Origin: Enterocloster bolteae
GTDB taxonomy: Bacteria > Bacillota > Clostridia > Lachnospirales > Lachnospiraceae
Direction: 5' to 3'
NCBI GenBank assembly: GCA_021772025.1
Contig: JAETNT010000030.1
Location: 1 to 48,521 of the forward strand
Length of the DNA stretch: 48,521 bases
Part shown: positions 1-8,167 of the stretch, piece after piece
Position numbering within the stretch: the stretch's first letter is position 1
How the letters are laid out: each line of letters begins with the position of its first letter
Translations under genes and position numbers: made by a program
The notes under the pieces: generated by a model
Databases searched by the model: none
Seen by the model: the letters and a program-made list of their open reading frames with translations, nothing else
Told to the model about the DNA's origin: nothing

Positions 1-115
1 TGCGGACAAGAAGCGCCGGGCGTCCGCCCTATGAAGATTCAGAGTGAAAAATGCTTATGAAAACAAGTTTTCAACGCTTTTTTCGCTCTAAATCTTCGCA
101 TGGCTGAACTGTTAC
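1..115. repeat. Dispersed palindromic repeat family I, copy A (left end cut by window)
   Basis: The right end reads GGCTGAACTGTTAC (102-115), the reverse complement of the GTAACAGTTCAG end seen in other copies. The segment GGACAAGAAGC near base 4 matches the inside of the copy at 45085. Between them lies an imperfect inverted repeat with arms at about 31-53 and 75-101. The outer left end should lie just before base 1. The copy is intergenic and ends about 85 bases before the lspA-like gene. Confidence 0.55.
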
Positions 116-144
116 AAGAAGATTCGGGCGGGACGAAAAACTAC

Positions 145-173
145 TGGACGGCGTGACCGAAACATAGTAAAAT
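145..173 (+). promoter_or_regulatory. Candidate promoter for the lspA-like gene
   Basis: TGGACG (145-150), a 17-base spacer and TAAAAT (168-173), ending 27 bases before the GTG start. The -35 box matches only four of six consensus bases. Confidence 0.4.
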
Positions 174-200
174 AGTAACAGAGAAAGGATGGTGGAATGA

Positions 201-692
201 GTGGCTTGGATAGGACTGATTGGGATATTGGCATTCATTGATTTATGCCTGAAGGAATTGATAGAAGAACAGGCAGACGAAGAATTTCCCAGAGCGCTTC
301 AGGGAACCGGAGGAAGGATCATTCTTCACAAAAGCTATAACCGGGGTTTTCCATTCGGATTTTTAAAGGAAAAGCCGGAACTGGTCAGGCTGATTCCGGT
401 GGCGGCAGCCTCCTCTGTATTCGGTGCTTTGGCTTATCTGCTGGGAAAAAAGGGTCATTTTACAGAAAAGCTGGCGTTTTCTCTCACGCTGGGCGGGGCG
501 GTCAGCAACATTGTTGACCGGTATAAGAGAAACCATGTGGTGGATTACTTTAGCTTTAACGTAAGAGGACTAAAAAAGATTATATTCAACCTGGGGGACT
601 TATTTATTTTCGCAGGTATGATAATCGCTATGCTGACAGAGGCGGTTCAGTTTTTAAAAGATGTCGGAAAAAGGGCCGGGGTTAAGGGCTGA
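201..692 (+). CDS. lspA: Signal peptidase II (lipoprotein signal peptidase)-like protein
   Basis: Members of this family are membrane aspartyl proteases that cut the signal peptide from diacylglyceryl-modified prolipoproteins. Seen here: 163 residues with about four hydrophobic segments and the two hallmark motifs, GGAVSNIVDR (N103, D106, R107) and FNLGDLF (N130, D133), which carry the catalytic aspartates. NRGFPFGF near residue 47 matches the family's N-x-G-x-x-F-G segment. The N-terminal third is divergent: the usual DQ-x-x-K segment reads IDLCLKE. The start is GTG, behind AGAAAGGATGG. The gene stands alone, with a hairpin after it. Several lipoprotein substrates lie in this window (16097, 35389, 38187). 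It could be the main LspA or a paralogue. Confidence 0.75.
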   Translation: MAWIGLIGILAFIDLCLKELIEEQADEEFPRALQGTGGRIILHKSYNRGFPFGFLKEKPELVRLIPVAAASSVFGALAYLLGKKGHFTEKLAFSLTLGGAVSNIVDRYKRNHVVDYFSFNVRGLKKIIFNLGDLFIFAGMIIAMLTEAVQFLKDVGKRAGVKG

Positions 693-703
693 TAGAAGAA
701 GTG

Positions 704-755
704 AAAAAGGGCTGTGAAAAAAGTGTGAATGAAACTCTGTTTTTCCGGCCCTTCT
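704..755 (+). terminator. Hairpin after the lspA-like gene
   Basis: An imperfect inverted repeat: AAGGGCTGTGAAAAA on the left pairs with TTTTTCCGGCCCTT on the right. No long T-run follows, so termination is likely but not certain. Confidence 0.4.
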
Positions 756-807
756 GTTGTGCAAAAATATAAACAGGCGGCATTGCGGTAAAGGGATAAC
801 AGAAATC

Positions 808-830
808 GTAACAGTTCAGACGGCGGGGAG
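808..830. repeat. Repeat family I, copy B (single end)
   Basis: GTAACAGTTCAGACGGCGG is nearly identical to copy C (2719) and to the reverse complement of the right end of copy D (33176). It lies 13 bases before the corC-type promoter. No opposite end is recognisable. Confidence 0.5.
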
Positions 831-843
831 AAAGCCACGCATA

Positions 844-872
844 TTGACAGAATAACGGAAGTATTGTAAAAT
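844..872 (+). promoter_or_regulatory. Strong promoter for the CorC/HlyC-type gene
   Basis: TTGACA (844-849), 17-base spacer, TAAAAT (867-872). It ends 35 bases before the TTG start codon. Confidence 0.75.
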
Positions 873-907
873 CAGTACTAAAACAGAGAAAGAAGGAGTG
901 ATCTTTT

Positions 908-2194
908 TTGGACCCGTCGTCTGACGTCGTGATACAAGGTATCATAGTTGTAATTCTATTAATTTTATCTGGATTTTTCTCGTCTGCGGAGACAGCGCTG
1001 ACCACAGTGAATAAAATTCGGATGCGTACCCTGGCGGAGGCAGGCTCAAAGCCGGCCATGTATGTAAATAAGGTGGTGGAGGATCAGGGCAAGATGCTTT
1101 CCGCAATCCTTATCGGCAATAATATTGTCAATCTGTACGCATCATCTATGGTGACTACGCTGGTAACCAATCTTTGGGGCAGCAAGGTGGTAGGAATCGC
1201 TACTGGCGTGCTGACTTTACTGATTCTGATTTTTGGTGAGATTACACCAAAAACCATGGCAACTTTATCTGCCGATTCCATTGCATTAAAAGATGGCCGG
1301 ATTATCTACTATTTAATGGCAGGTATGACTCCGGTGATTTTTATTATCAATAAAATGTCCTATGGCGTGCTGCGGCTTATGAGAATTGACCCCAATCAAA
1401 AGCAGGATTCCATTACAGAAGATGAACTGCGTACCATTGTGGAGGTAAGCCATGAGGAAGGAGTAATCGAAACAGAAGAAAAGAAGATGATTACCAATGT
1501 GTTTGATTTTGGAGACTCATTGGCAAAAGATATTATGGTGCCTCGAATTAACATGTCCTTTACTGAAGCGGATGCTACTTATGACCAGCTGATTGAAATT
1601 TTCAGAGAAGATCGGTTTACCCGCATTCCGGTTTATGAGGAAACCACGGATAATGTTATTGGCATCATCAATATGAAAGATCTTCTTTTGCTTTCAGATG
1701 AGGAAAAAGCACGCTTTTCCATAAAGGATTATCTGCGGCAGCCCCTTTATACTTATGAATTTAAAAAGGTTGCAGAACTGATGGTAGAAATGAGAAAGAC
1801 CTCCAACAATATCGTAATTGTTTTAGATGAGTACGGAGCAACCGCGGGCCTCATTACTCTGGAAGATATGCTGGAAGAAATCGTGGGAGAGATTCGGGAT
1901 GAATATGATGAGGACGAAGAGGACAGCCTGACAGAAATCAGTCCTACGGAATATATTGTAGAAGGGTCGATGAAGCTGGATGATTTAAACGACCAGCTTG
2001 ACCTGGATTTGGAGTCTGAGGATTATGACTCTATCGGCGGTCTGGTTATCGGCCTTTTAGATCACCTGCCGGAGGAAGGCGAAAAAGTAGAGCACGAAGG
2101 CCTGCGTCTGGTGGTAGAAAAGATGGATAAAAACAGAATTGAAAAGATTCATATTTACCGGCTGGAGCCGTTGGAAACGGAAGAAGAAAAATAA
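908..2194 (+). CDS. CorC/HlyC (CNNM-type) membrane protein with CBS pair
   Basis: 428 residues with the standard architecture: an N-terminal DUF21/CNNM membrane domain (about 5-160, including the SAETALTTVN segment), a pair of CBS domains (about 205-325, beginning near MVPRINM and containing RFTRIPVY), and a C-terminal CorC_HlyC domain (about 340-420, with DSIGGLVIGLL). Family members are linked to magnesium or cobalt efflux or homeostasis, and adenine nucleotides often bind the CBS pair. The specific ion cannot be read from sequence. The start is TTG, eight bases after AAGAAGGAG, and no nearby ATG has a comparable ribosome binding site. The gene is monocistronic, with its own promoter and terminator. 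The old name hemolysin is misleading for this family. Confidence 0.88.
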   Translation: MDPSSDVVIQGIIVVILLILSGFFSSAETALTTVNKIRMRTLAEAGSKPAMYVNKVVEDQGKMLSAILIGNNIVNLYASSMVTTLVTNLWGSKVVGIATGVLTLLILIFGEITPKTMATLSADSIALKDGRIIYYLMAGMTPVIFIINKMSYGVLRLMRIDPNQKQDSITEDELRTIVEVSHEEGVIETEEKKMITNVFDFGDSLAKDIMVPRINMSFTEADATYDQLIEIFREDRFTRIPVYEETTDNVIGIINMKDLLLLSDEEKARFSIKDYLRQPLYTYEFKKVAELMVEMRKTSNNIVIVLDEYGATAGLITLEDMLEEIVGEIRDEYDEDEEDSLTEISPTEYIVEGSMKLDDLNDQLDLDLESEDYDSIGGLVIGLLDHLPEEGEKVEHEGLRLVVEKMDKNRIEKIHIYRLEPLETEEEK

Positions 2195-2203
2195 GATTAA
2201 CAT

Positions 2204-2249
2204 AAAAAGGCCTGTGCTTCGGCAGAAACACCGCAGCGCAGGCCTTTTT
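2204..2249. terminator. Bidirectional intrinsic terminator
   Basis: AAAAAGGCCTG pairs with CAGGCCTTTTT around a GC-rich loop. A-run and T-run on the two sides serve both converging genes (908-2194 forward, 2279-2638 reverse). Confidence 0.85.
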
Positions 2250-2278
2250 CCGGCGTGGCCCAATAGTTGCCGCTATAA

Positions 2279-2638
2279 TTAACTTGCCATTCCTCCAATG
2301 GTTCCCGATACTCCGCAGATCCCAAATACGGTAAGAATCTGCCTGGTATCGGCAATGATGCCTTTGTCCAGAACTACGGACATGGCAAAGAGCACCAAAA
2401 AATAGGCAAGGCCCGCTAAAAACCCCCAGAAAAACCGCCGCTGCCCCTTGGCTTTTCCTGCAAGAAGACCGCCGAAAAAGCAGGTTATGCCATAAATAAT
2501 ATTGACGGCAGCCCCTACCTGGGCGGATTTGAGATGCAGCTTGTATAGGGCGAAAGACAGGATCAGAAGCAGGATTCCGGTGATAATGTAGGAGAACAGC
2601 AAGGAACGGAGAAGGGCCTTTACAGTTCCGTTTGACAT
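2279..2638 (-). CDS. TIGR04086 (DUF3792)-type small membrane protein
   Basis: 119 residues with four predicted membrane segments (about 12-32, 40-60, 68-90 and 100-118) and short polar loops. The size, the first helix (SYIITGILLLILSFALYKL) and the position next to a SCIFF gene fit the TIGR04086 family common in Clostridia, whose function is unknown. The reverse-strand ATG at 2638 follows GAGGT at a workable distance. The gene ends against the terminator shared with the CorC-type gene. It is transcribed away from scfA, so the gap 2639-2840 must hold promoters for both. I recognised the family from pattern and context, not from a search. Confidence 0.7.
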   Translation of the reverse strand: MSNGTVKALLRSLLFSYIITGILLLILSFALYKLHLKSAQVGAAVNIIYGITCFFGGLLAGKAKGQRRFFWGFLAGLAYFLVLFAMSVVLDKGIIADTRQILTVFGICGVSGTIGGMAS

Positions 2639-2718
2639 ACAAATACCTCATTTCTGCATGGGAATTATTTGATTCAATATATTCAGGGAAAGTACAAGAT
2701 ATACGCAGCAGTTAAAAG

Positions 2719-2740
2719 CCAACAGTTCAGACGGCGGAGA
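2719..2740. repeat. Repeat family I, copy C
   Basis: AACAGTTCAGACGGCGGAGA is nearly identical to copy B. The following bases to about 2775 contain short complementary words (TGTGC/GCACA around AAGGCCTT). The repeat reaches to or into the -35 box of the scfA promoter. Confidence 0.5.
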
Positions 2741-2759
2741 TGTGCTGCTGGAAAAGGCC

Positions 2760-2788
2760 TTGCACAGCCAGCTTACATGTGATATAAT
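2760..2788 (+). promoter_or_regulatory. Promoter of scfA
   Basis: TTGCAC (2760-2765), 17-base spacer, TATAAT (2783-2788). The ribosome binding site AGGAGG lies at 2827-2832 and the ATG at 2841. Confidence 0.75.
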
Positions 2789-2840
2789 CGCAAAGAAATT
2801 ATGTATATTTATAAAATATTTTAGATAGGAGGATTTGGGG

Positions 2841-2987
2841 ATGAAGCACGTAAAAACTTTAAATGCCAACACCTTAAAGGAGTCCATGAAAAAGGGCGGA
2901 TGCGGCGAATGTCAGACTTCCTGCCAGTCCGCTTGCAAGACCTCTTGTACAGTAGGAAACCAGGCTTGCGAGAACAGCAGCCGCTAA
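2841..2987 (+). CDS. scfA: SCIFF ranthipeptide precursor (six cysteines in about forty-five residues)
   Basis: A 48-residue peptide beginning MKHVKTLNAN, with a cysteine-rich C-terminal half: C21, C24, C28, C32, C36 and C43. This is the hallmark of SCIFF, a ribosomal peptide nearly universal in Clostridia. Its cysteine sulfurs become thioether-linked to other residues through the partner radical SAM enzyme (class: ranthipeptides). AGGAGG sits eight bases before the ATG. The maturase follows 189 bases downstream on the same strand, with a large palindrome in between. No dedicated transporter or protease gene is adjacent. The biological role of the mature peptide is not settled. Confidence 0.95.
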   Translation: MKHVKTLNANTLKESMKKGGCGECQTSCQSACKTSCTVGNQACENSSR

Positions 2988-3049
2988 TTTCACAAAACTG
3001 GCCGGACGGCTGGCTCTTTTGTATGGCGAGACCAGGCCAGATGAGAAAG

Positions 3050-3109
3050 AGGCAGACAAGAAACCCCTACGGTCTTTCCGGATTGTAGGGGGTATTTTCG
3101 TGTCTGCCT
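3050..3109 (+). other. Long imperfect palindrome between scfA and scfB (attenuator or terminator-like)
   Basis: The left arm 3050-3070 (begins AGGCAGACAAGAAA) pairs with 3085-3109 (ends GTGTCTGCCT), enclosing an inner CCCCTAC/GTAGGGG stem and a 14-base loop. In RNA it could reduce read-through, so that the peptide is made in excess over its enzyme, or it could stabilise the upstream message. Confidence 0.6.
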
Positions 3110-3176
3110 GGTTCTGTCTGCCGGATGGGAAGAGTCCAAAGAATGGCGCAGGCAGATTTAGATAAGGAGAATATCG

Positions 3177-4574
3177 GTGATTCATCAATATATCAATAAC
3201 GGCTACTACATTGTAATGGATGTTAACAGCGGTTCTGTTCATTCCGGGGATCCGGTTTTTTATGACGCGGTTAAGGTATTGGCAGAGGAAGCGAAAATTC
3301 CTGATATGGAAAAGCCTGGGATGCTTCCTGAGGCGGCAGTGGACTTAGTAAAGGCTCGGCTGTCCGGCTCCTATCCGGCGGCCGAGATAGATGAGGCTTT
3401 GGAGGATATCCAGGAGCTTATTGACATAGAACAGCTTTTTACCGAAGATATTTACAAAGAATATGTGGCCGATTTTAAGAAGCGTAAGACCGTGGTCAAG
3501 GCTTTGTGCCTGCACATTGCCCATGACTGTAATCTGGCTTGCCGCTACTGTTTTGCAGAAGAAGGAGAGTATCATGGCCGCCGGGCGCTGATGAGCTATG
3601 AGGTGGGCAAAAAAGCTCTGGATTTCCTTATTGCCAATTCCGGAAACCGGGAGCACTTAGAAGTGGATTTTTTTGGCGGAGAACCGCTCATGAACTGGGA
3701 TGTGGTAAAGCGTCTGGTAGAGTATGGCCGTTCCCGGGAGGAAGCCTGCCATAAGAAATTCCGTTTTACTCTGACAACCAACGGCGTTCTGCTAAATGAT
3801 GAGATTATGGAGTTCTGCAACAGGGAGATGAGCAATGTAGTCTTAAGCCTGGACGGCCGCAGGGAAGTGAATGATCATATGCGCCCCTTTCGGAACGGTA
3901 AAGGAAGCTATGATTTGATTGTTCCTAAGTTTCAGGAGTTTGCAAAGCGCCGGGGAGGCAAAGATTACTTTGTTCGGGGAACGTTTACCAACAAAAATCT
4001 GGACTTTGGAGAGGACGTGCTTCACTATGCGGATTTGGGGTTTAAAAAAATGTCCATGGAACCGGTGGTGGCAGAGCCTACAGAAGATTATGCCATCCGA
4101 AAAGAGGACCTTCCCGAAATTTTAAAGGAATATGACAGGCTGGCTGCAGAATATGTAAAGCGCCATAAAGAAGGAAGAGGCTTCACTTTCTTTCATTTTA
4201 TGGTAGATTTAAAACAGGGGCCATGTGTTGCCAAGCGCTTGTCCGGGTGCGGTTCCGGCACCGAATATTTGGCCGTTACCCCTTGGGGCGACCTTTATCC
4301 ATGTCACCAATTTGTCGGAAAAGAGGAATTCCTTCTCGGCAATGTAGATACAGGTGTAACCAATACAGCAATCCGTGATGAGTTTAAACTCTGCAACGTG
4401 TACGCCAAGGAAAAGTGCAGGGATTGTTTTGCAAGATTTTACTGCAGCGGGGGATGTGCGGCAAATTCTTACAACTTCCACGGCTCTATTACCGATGCTT
4501 ATGAGATTGGCTGCCAGATGCAGAAGAAGCGAATCGAATGTGCGGTTATGATCAAGGCGGCACTGGAGGATTGA
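3177..4574 (+). CDS. scfB: SCIFF peptide maturase, radical SAM/SPASM enzyme
   Basis: 465 residues. Residues 1-100 form the peptide-recognition region, beginning MIHQYINNGYYIVMDVNSGS as expected for SCIFF maturases. The radical SAM cluster motif is C118-x3-C122-x2-C125 within HDCNLACRYCF, followed by the FFGGEPL glycine-rich segment. A C-terminal SPASM domain holds auxiliary cluster ligands, including C-x2-C-x5-C-x3-C (KCRDCFARFYCSGGC) and a final cysteine in EIGCQMQ. The enzyme family uses S-adenosylmethionine to form thioether crosslinks on the SCIFF peptide in the cytoplasm. The GTG start at 3177 follows AAGGAGA by six bases and gives the expected N-terminus. secDF follows 23 bases later. 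Confidence 0.95.
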   Translation: MIHQYINNGYYIVMDVNSGSVHSGDPVFYDAVKVLAEEAKIPDMEKPGMLPEAAVDLVKARLSGSYPAAEIDEALEDIQELIDIEQLFTEDIYKEYVADFKKRKTVVKALCLHIAHDCNLACRYCFAEEGEYHGRRALMSYEVGKKALDFLIANSGNREHLEVDFFGGEPLMNWDVVKRLVEYGRSREEACHKKFRFTLTTNGVLLNDEIMEFCNREMSNVVLSLDGRREVNDHMRPFRNGKGSYDLIVPKFQEFAKRRGGKDYFVRGTFTNKNLDFGEDVLHYADLGFKKMSMEPVVAEPTEDYAIRKEDLPEILKEYDRLAAEYVKRHKEGRGFTFFHFMVDLKQGPCVAKRLSGCGSGTEYLAVTPWGDLYPCHQFVGKEEFLLGNVDTGVTNTAIRDEFKLCNVYAKEKCRDCFARFYCSGGCAANSYNFHGSITDAYEIGCQMQKKRIECAVMIKAALED

Positions 4575-4597
4575 CAAGGAAAAGGAGATAATAAATC

Positions 4598-6796
4598 ATG
4601 AATAACAGCAAAATGAAAGGTCTGGTGGGCCTGATTCTGGCCATTGCAGCAGTTGCGGTATTTGGCTTTATGGGATATCAGACCATGGACGATATCAAAT
4701 TGGGGCTGGATCTGGCCGGAGGTGTCAGCATCACCTATCAGACTGTGAAAGAGAATCCTACTTCAGAAGAAATGTCCGATACCATCTACAAGCTTCAGCA
4801 GCGTGTACAAAACTACAGCAATGAAGCAGAAGTTTATCAGGAAGGCAGCAATCGGATTAACATTGACATTCCTGGCGTATCAGATGCAAATGCAATCTTA
4901 GAGGAGCTTGGAAAGCCCGGCTCTTTGATTTTCTGCGATGAGACCGGCAAGACGGTTTTAGACGGTACCAAGGTTACCTCCGCTAAAGCGGGAATGTACA
5001 AGGACGAAACCACCGGCCTGGACAGATTTGTAGTTTCTTTGACCTTTAATGATGAAGGGGCGAAAGCTTTCGCAGAGGCAACGAAAGCGAATATTGGCAA
5101 ACAGATTTTTATTATCTATGATAATGCCGTGGTTTCCAGCCCTGTGGTACAGACTGAGATTACCCAAGGATCCTGTGAGATTACCGGTTTAGGATCTTTT
5201 GAAGTGGCCGAGAATCTGGCTTCCACCATTCGTATTGGTTCCCTTTCCCTGGAATTGGAAGAATTGCGTTCCAACGTAGTCGGGGCAAAGCTGGGAGAGA
5301 CGGCCATTTCTACCAGTTTAAAAGCAGGCGCCATTGGATTTGCCATTGTGGCAATATTTATGATTGCGGTATATCTGATTCCCGGTGTAGCGGCAGTTAT
5401 CGCCCTGTGTTTGTATGTAGGCCTGATTTTGATCTTGCTGTCTGCATTTGAGATTACCCTGACTCTTCCCGGCGTAGCAGGTATTATCCTGTCCGTCGGT
5501 ATGGCGGTAGATGCTAACGTTATTATTTTTACCCGCATTAAAGAGGAAATTGCAGTTGGAAAGACTGTAAAGTCTGCCATTAAAACCGGATTTCAAAAGG
5601 CTTTATCCGCTATCGTGGACGGAAATATTACCACATTGATTGCGGCTCTGGTGCTGTTCTGGAGAGGGTCCGGTACTGTGAGAGGTTTCGCTTCTACTCT
5701 GGCCCTTGGTATTGTGCTTTCTATGTTTACGGCTTTGTTCGTAACCAGATTTGTTCTTCGCGCCCTGTATTATTTAGGCTTTGACAGTGCCAAAATGTAC
5801 GGAACTAAGAAAGAAAGGACGCCTATTGACTTTTTGGGGAAGAAAAATATCTGCTTTATCATTTCTCTGGCGGTTATCGTTGCGGGACTCGCAGGTATGG
5901 GTATGAATAAAGCCAGCACTGGCGATATGTTTAATTATAGCCTGGATTTTAAAGGCGGCACTTCCACCAATGTTACATTTAATGAAGATCTGACTTTAGA
6001 GCAGATTTCCACGGATGTAGTTCCGGTAGTAGAGAGTATTACAAAGGATGCCGGCACTCAGACACAGAAGGTAGCAGGTACTAACGAGGTAATCATCAAA
6101 ACCAGGGCTTTGTCTGTAGATGAGCGTCAAGCTTTAAACGATGCTCTGGCTGAAAATTTTGGTGTGGAAAAAGAGAAAATTACTGCTGAGAGTATCTCAG
6201 GAGCTGTCAGCGATGAGATGAAGAAGGACGCAGTTGTGGCAACCGTTATTGCTACTATCTGCATGCTTGTCTATATCTGGTTCCGATTTAAGAATATCCG
6301 CTTTGCCGCCAGCGCCGTCCTGGCTTTGGTTCATGATGTACTGGTGGTGATAACCTGCTATGCACTGGCAAAATGGTCTGTAGGTTCTACCTTTATCGCC
6401 TGTATGCTGACTATCGTAGGTTACTCTATTAATGCCACTATCGTTATCTTCGACCGTATTCGTGAGAATTTGGCCTCTGAAGGTAAACGGCCCTTAGCAG
6501 AGCTGGTAAACAACAGCATTACTCAGACATTTACACGAAGTATCAACACATCCCTGACTACCTTTATTATGGTATTTGTGCTGTACCTGATGGGCGTTTC
6601 CTCTATCCGTGAATTTGCACTGCCCTTGATGGTGGGAATTGTCTGCGGCACCTATTCTTCTGTATGCATTACCGGCGCTTTGTGGTATGTAATGACAACT
6701 AGAAAGCAGAAGAAAGATCAGGAAGCAGCATCCTTAGCTGCTGCAGAGAAAAAGGCGGCCAAGGAAGCAAAGCGTTCTGGAAAGAAAGAGAATTAA
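4598..6796 (+). CDS. secDF: Fused protein-export subunit SecDF
   Basis: 732 residues uniting SecD and SecF, as in many Firmicutes. The first membrane segment is at 8-28, then the SecD motif LGLDLAGGVSITYQ and a periplasmic-type P1 domain (to about 225). A block of membrane helices follows (about 230-390) containing the conserved GVAGIILSVGMAVDANVIIF segment. The SecF half starts near 410, with DFKGGTSTNVTF and a second helix block with GYSINATIVIFDRIRENL. The protein uses the proton or sodium gradient to help SecYEG-SecA export at the membrane. It sits between scfB (23-base gap) and tgt (3-base gap). yajC, another translocon accessory gene, lies just beyond tgt. The highly charged tail is rich in Lys and Ala. 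Confidence 0.95.
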   Translation: MNNSKMKGLVGLILAIAAVAVFGFMGYQTMDDIKLGLDLAGGVSITYQTVKENPTSEEMSDTIYKLQQRVQNYSNEAEVYQEGSNRINIDIPGVSDANAILEELGKPGSLIFCDETGKTVLDGTKVTSAKAGMYKDETTGLDRFVVSLTFNDEGAKAFAEATKANIGKQIFIIYDNAVVSSPVVQTEITQGSCEITGLGSFEVAENLASTIRIGSLSLELEELRSNVVGAKLGETAISTSLKAGAIGFAIVAIFMIAVYLIPGVAAVIALCLYVGLILILLSAFEITLTLPGVAGIILSVGMAVDANVIIFTRIKEEIAVGKTVKSAIKTGFQKALSAIVDGNITTLIAALVLFWRGSGTVRGFASTLALGIVLSMFTALFVTRFVLRALYYLGFDSAKMYGTKKERTPIDFLGKKNICFIISLAVIVAGLAGMGMNKASTGDMFNYSLDFKGGTSTNVTFNEDLTLEQISTDVVPVVESITKDAGTQTQKVAGTNEVIIKTRALSVDERQALNDALAENFGVEKEKITAESISGAVSDEMKKDAVVATVIATICMLVYIWFRFKNIRFAASAVLALVHDVLVVITCYALAKWSVGSTFIACMLTIVGYSINATIVIFDRIRENLASEGKRPLAELVNNSITQTFTRSINTSLTTFIMVFVLYLMGVSSIREFALPLMVGIVCGTYSSVCITGALWYVMTTRKQKKDQEAASLAAAEKKAAKEAKRSGKKEN

Positions 6797-6799
6797 CGG

Positions 6800-7975
6800 A
6801 TGAAATATCATTTGATTACAACCGAAGGACGGGCAAAGCGTGCGACTGTAGAGACCGTCCACGGAACCATACAAACCCCGGTGTTCATGAATGTGGGCAC
6901 CGTGGGCGCTATTAAAGGCGCTGTGTCAACCAATGATTTAAAGGATATTGGAACCCAGGTGGAGCTGTCCAATACTTACCACCTCCATGTCCGAACCGGC
7001 GATAAGCGGATCAAGGAATTGGGAGGCCTTCACAAGTTTATGAACTGGGACAGGCCGATTTTAACCGACTCCGGAGGATTTCAGGTATTTTCTTTAACAA
7101 GTTTAAGAAAGATTAAGGAAGAAGGGGTTTATTTTCACTCCCATATTGACGGCCGCAAGATTTTCATGGGACCGGAGGAAAGTATGCAGATCCAATCTAA
7201 CCTGGGCTCTACCATTGCCATGGCATTTGATGAATGTCCTTCCAGCCGGGCGGACCGGAAGTATATCGAAAACAGTGTGGCCCGCACCACCAGGTGGCTT
7301 AAAAGATGCAAGGCAGAGATGGACAGGCTTAATGCCTTGCCGGATACGGTTAACAGGGAACAGCTTTTGTTTGCCATCAACCAGGGCGGCGTTTTGGATG
7401 ATGTGCGGGTTGCCCATGCCAAAGAGATTGCGGCTATGAACCTGGACGGCTATGCTATCGGAGGTTTGGCAGTAGGCGAAAGTCACCAGGAAATGTATCA
7501 TGTATTGGATGTAACGGTTCCCTTTCTGCCCCAGGATAAGCCTACTTACCTGATGGGAGTGGGAACGCCGGCCAACATTTTGGAGGCAGTGGACAGGGGT
7601 GTGGATTTTTTTGACTGCGTATATCCGTCCCGAAACGGGCGTCATGGCCATGTCTACACCAATCATGGAAAACTGAATTTGTTTAATTCCCGGTATGAAC
7701 TGGACTCCCGTCCCATAGAAGAGGGGTGCGGCTGCCCGGCCTGCAGGGGAGGTTACAGCCGGGCATACATCCGGCATTTGCTAAAAGCAAAAGAGATGCT
7801 GGGAATGCGTTTCTGTGTATTGCATAATCTCTATTTTTATAATACAATGATGAGTGAGATTCGCGACGCCATCGAAGAACACCGCTACGCAGAGTATAAG
7901 GCAGAAAAGCTTGCCGGCGTAACCGGTTCACGAGAGTCAATAACCCCGCCGCAAGCAGCGGGGCATGAAACTTGA
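6800..7975 (+). CDS. tgt: tRNA-guanine transglycosylase
   Basis: Exchanges guanine-34 of GUN-anticodon tRNAs for preQ1 in queuosine synthesis. 391 residues. The general acid/base D90 lies in TDSGGFQVF and the nucleophile D272 in FFDCVYPSRNGRHG. The zinc site C310-x-C312-x2-C315 plus H342 is intact (EGCGCPACRGG, VLHN). The ATG lies three bases after the secDF stop, so the two are almost certainly co-transcribed. Odd point: the last 19 residues (from about 373, GVTGSRESITPPQ onward) are encoded by the structured repeat that begins at 7918, so the natural C-terminus has probably been replaced. All catalytic residues lie well before this tail. Confidence 0.95.
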   Translation: MKYHLITTEGRAKRATVETVHGTIQTPVFMNVGTVGAIKGAVSTNDLKDIGTQVELSNTYHLHVRTGDKRIKELGGLHKFMNWDRPILTDSGGFQVFSLTSLRKIKEEGVYFHSHIDGRKIFMGPEESMQIQSNLGSTIAMAFDECPSSRADRKYIENSVARTTRWLKRCKAEMDRLNALPDTVNREQLLFAINQGGVLDDVRVAHAKEIAAMNLDGYAIGGLAVGESHQEMYHVLDVTVPFLPQDKPTYLMGVGTPANILEAVDRGVDFFDCVYPSRNGRHGHVYTNHGKLNLFNSRYELDSRPIEEGCGCPACRGGYSRAYIRHLLKAKEMLGMRFCVLHNLYFYNTMMSEIRDAIEEHRYAEYKAEKLAGVTGSRESITPPQAAGHET

Positions 7976-8121
7976 TGCGCCCCAATGGCGGGAGATTTAC
8001 CCTCGCGGCATTCGCCAAATGCCCGCCCAAGCGCGGCGCTTGGCTCATTTGTTGGCAGGAATAAAGGGGAGTTATAAGGCGAGGCGGAAGCTCCCCCAAT
8101 TAAGGAGAAATACCTTGCCGG
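7918..8121. repeat. Structured intergenic element overlapping the tgt 3' end
   Basis: About 200 bases of GC-rich DNA with several nested hairpins: CCCCGCC/GCGGGG at 7944-7963, AAATGCCCGCCCAAGC pairing with GCTTGGCTCATTT at about 8016-8052, and GGGGAG/CTCCCC at about 8067-8096. The 8-mer CTTGCCGG stands at both borders (7910-7917 and 8114-8121), like a target-site duplication. No coding potential or transposase is evident. It looks like a MITE-type or structured-RNA repeat, but no second copy is in the window. Confidence 0.5.
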
Positions 8122-8167
8122 TATACCTCTATGCCAAAAAGCAGGGCAAGAAAGGAGAAAACGAAGA

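Noticed and set aside
2046..2651. Reverse-strand frame of 201 codons across the corC end and the TIGR04086-type gene
   Set aside because: It spans a strong terminator and overlaps two well-supported genes; the translation is rich in Arg/Pro/Cys with no recognisable family.
2900..3088. A 62-codon forward frame overlapping scfA
   Set aside because: Out of frame with the clear SCIFF peptide and running into the palindrome; no ribosome binding site.
7103..7777. Reverse-strand frame of 224 codons inside tgt
   Set aside because: Fully within a catalytically intact tgt on the other strand, with no ribosome binding site and no domain pattern.
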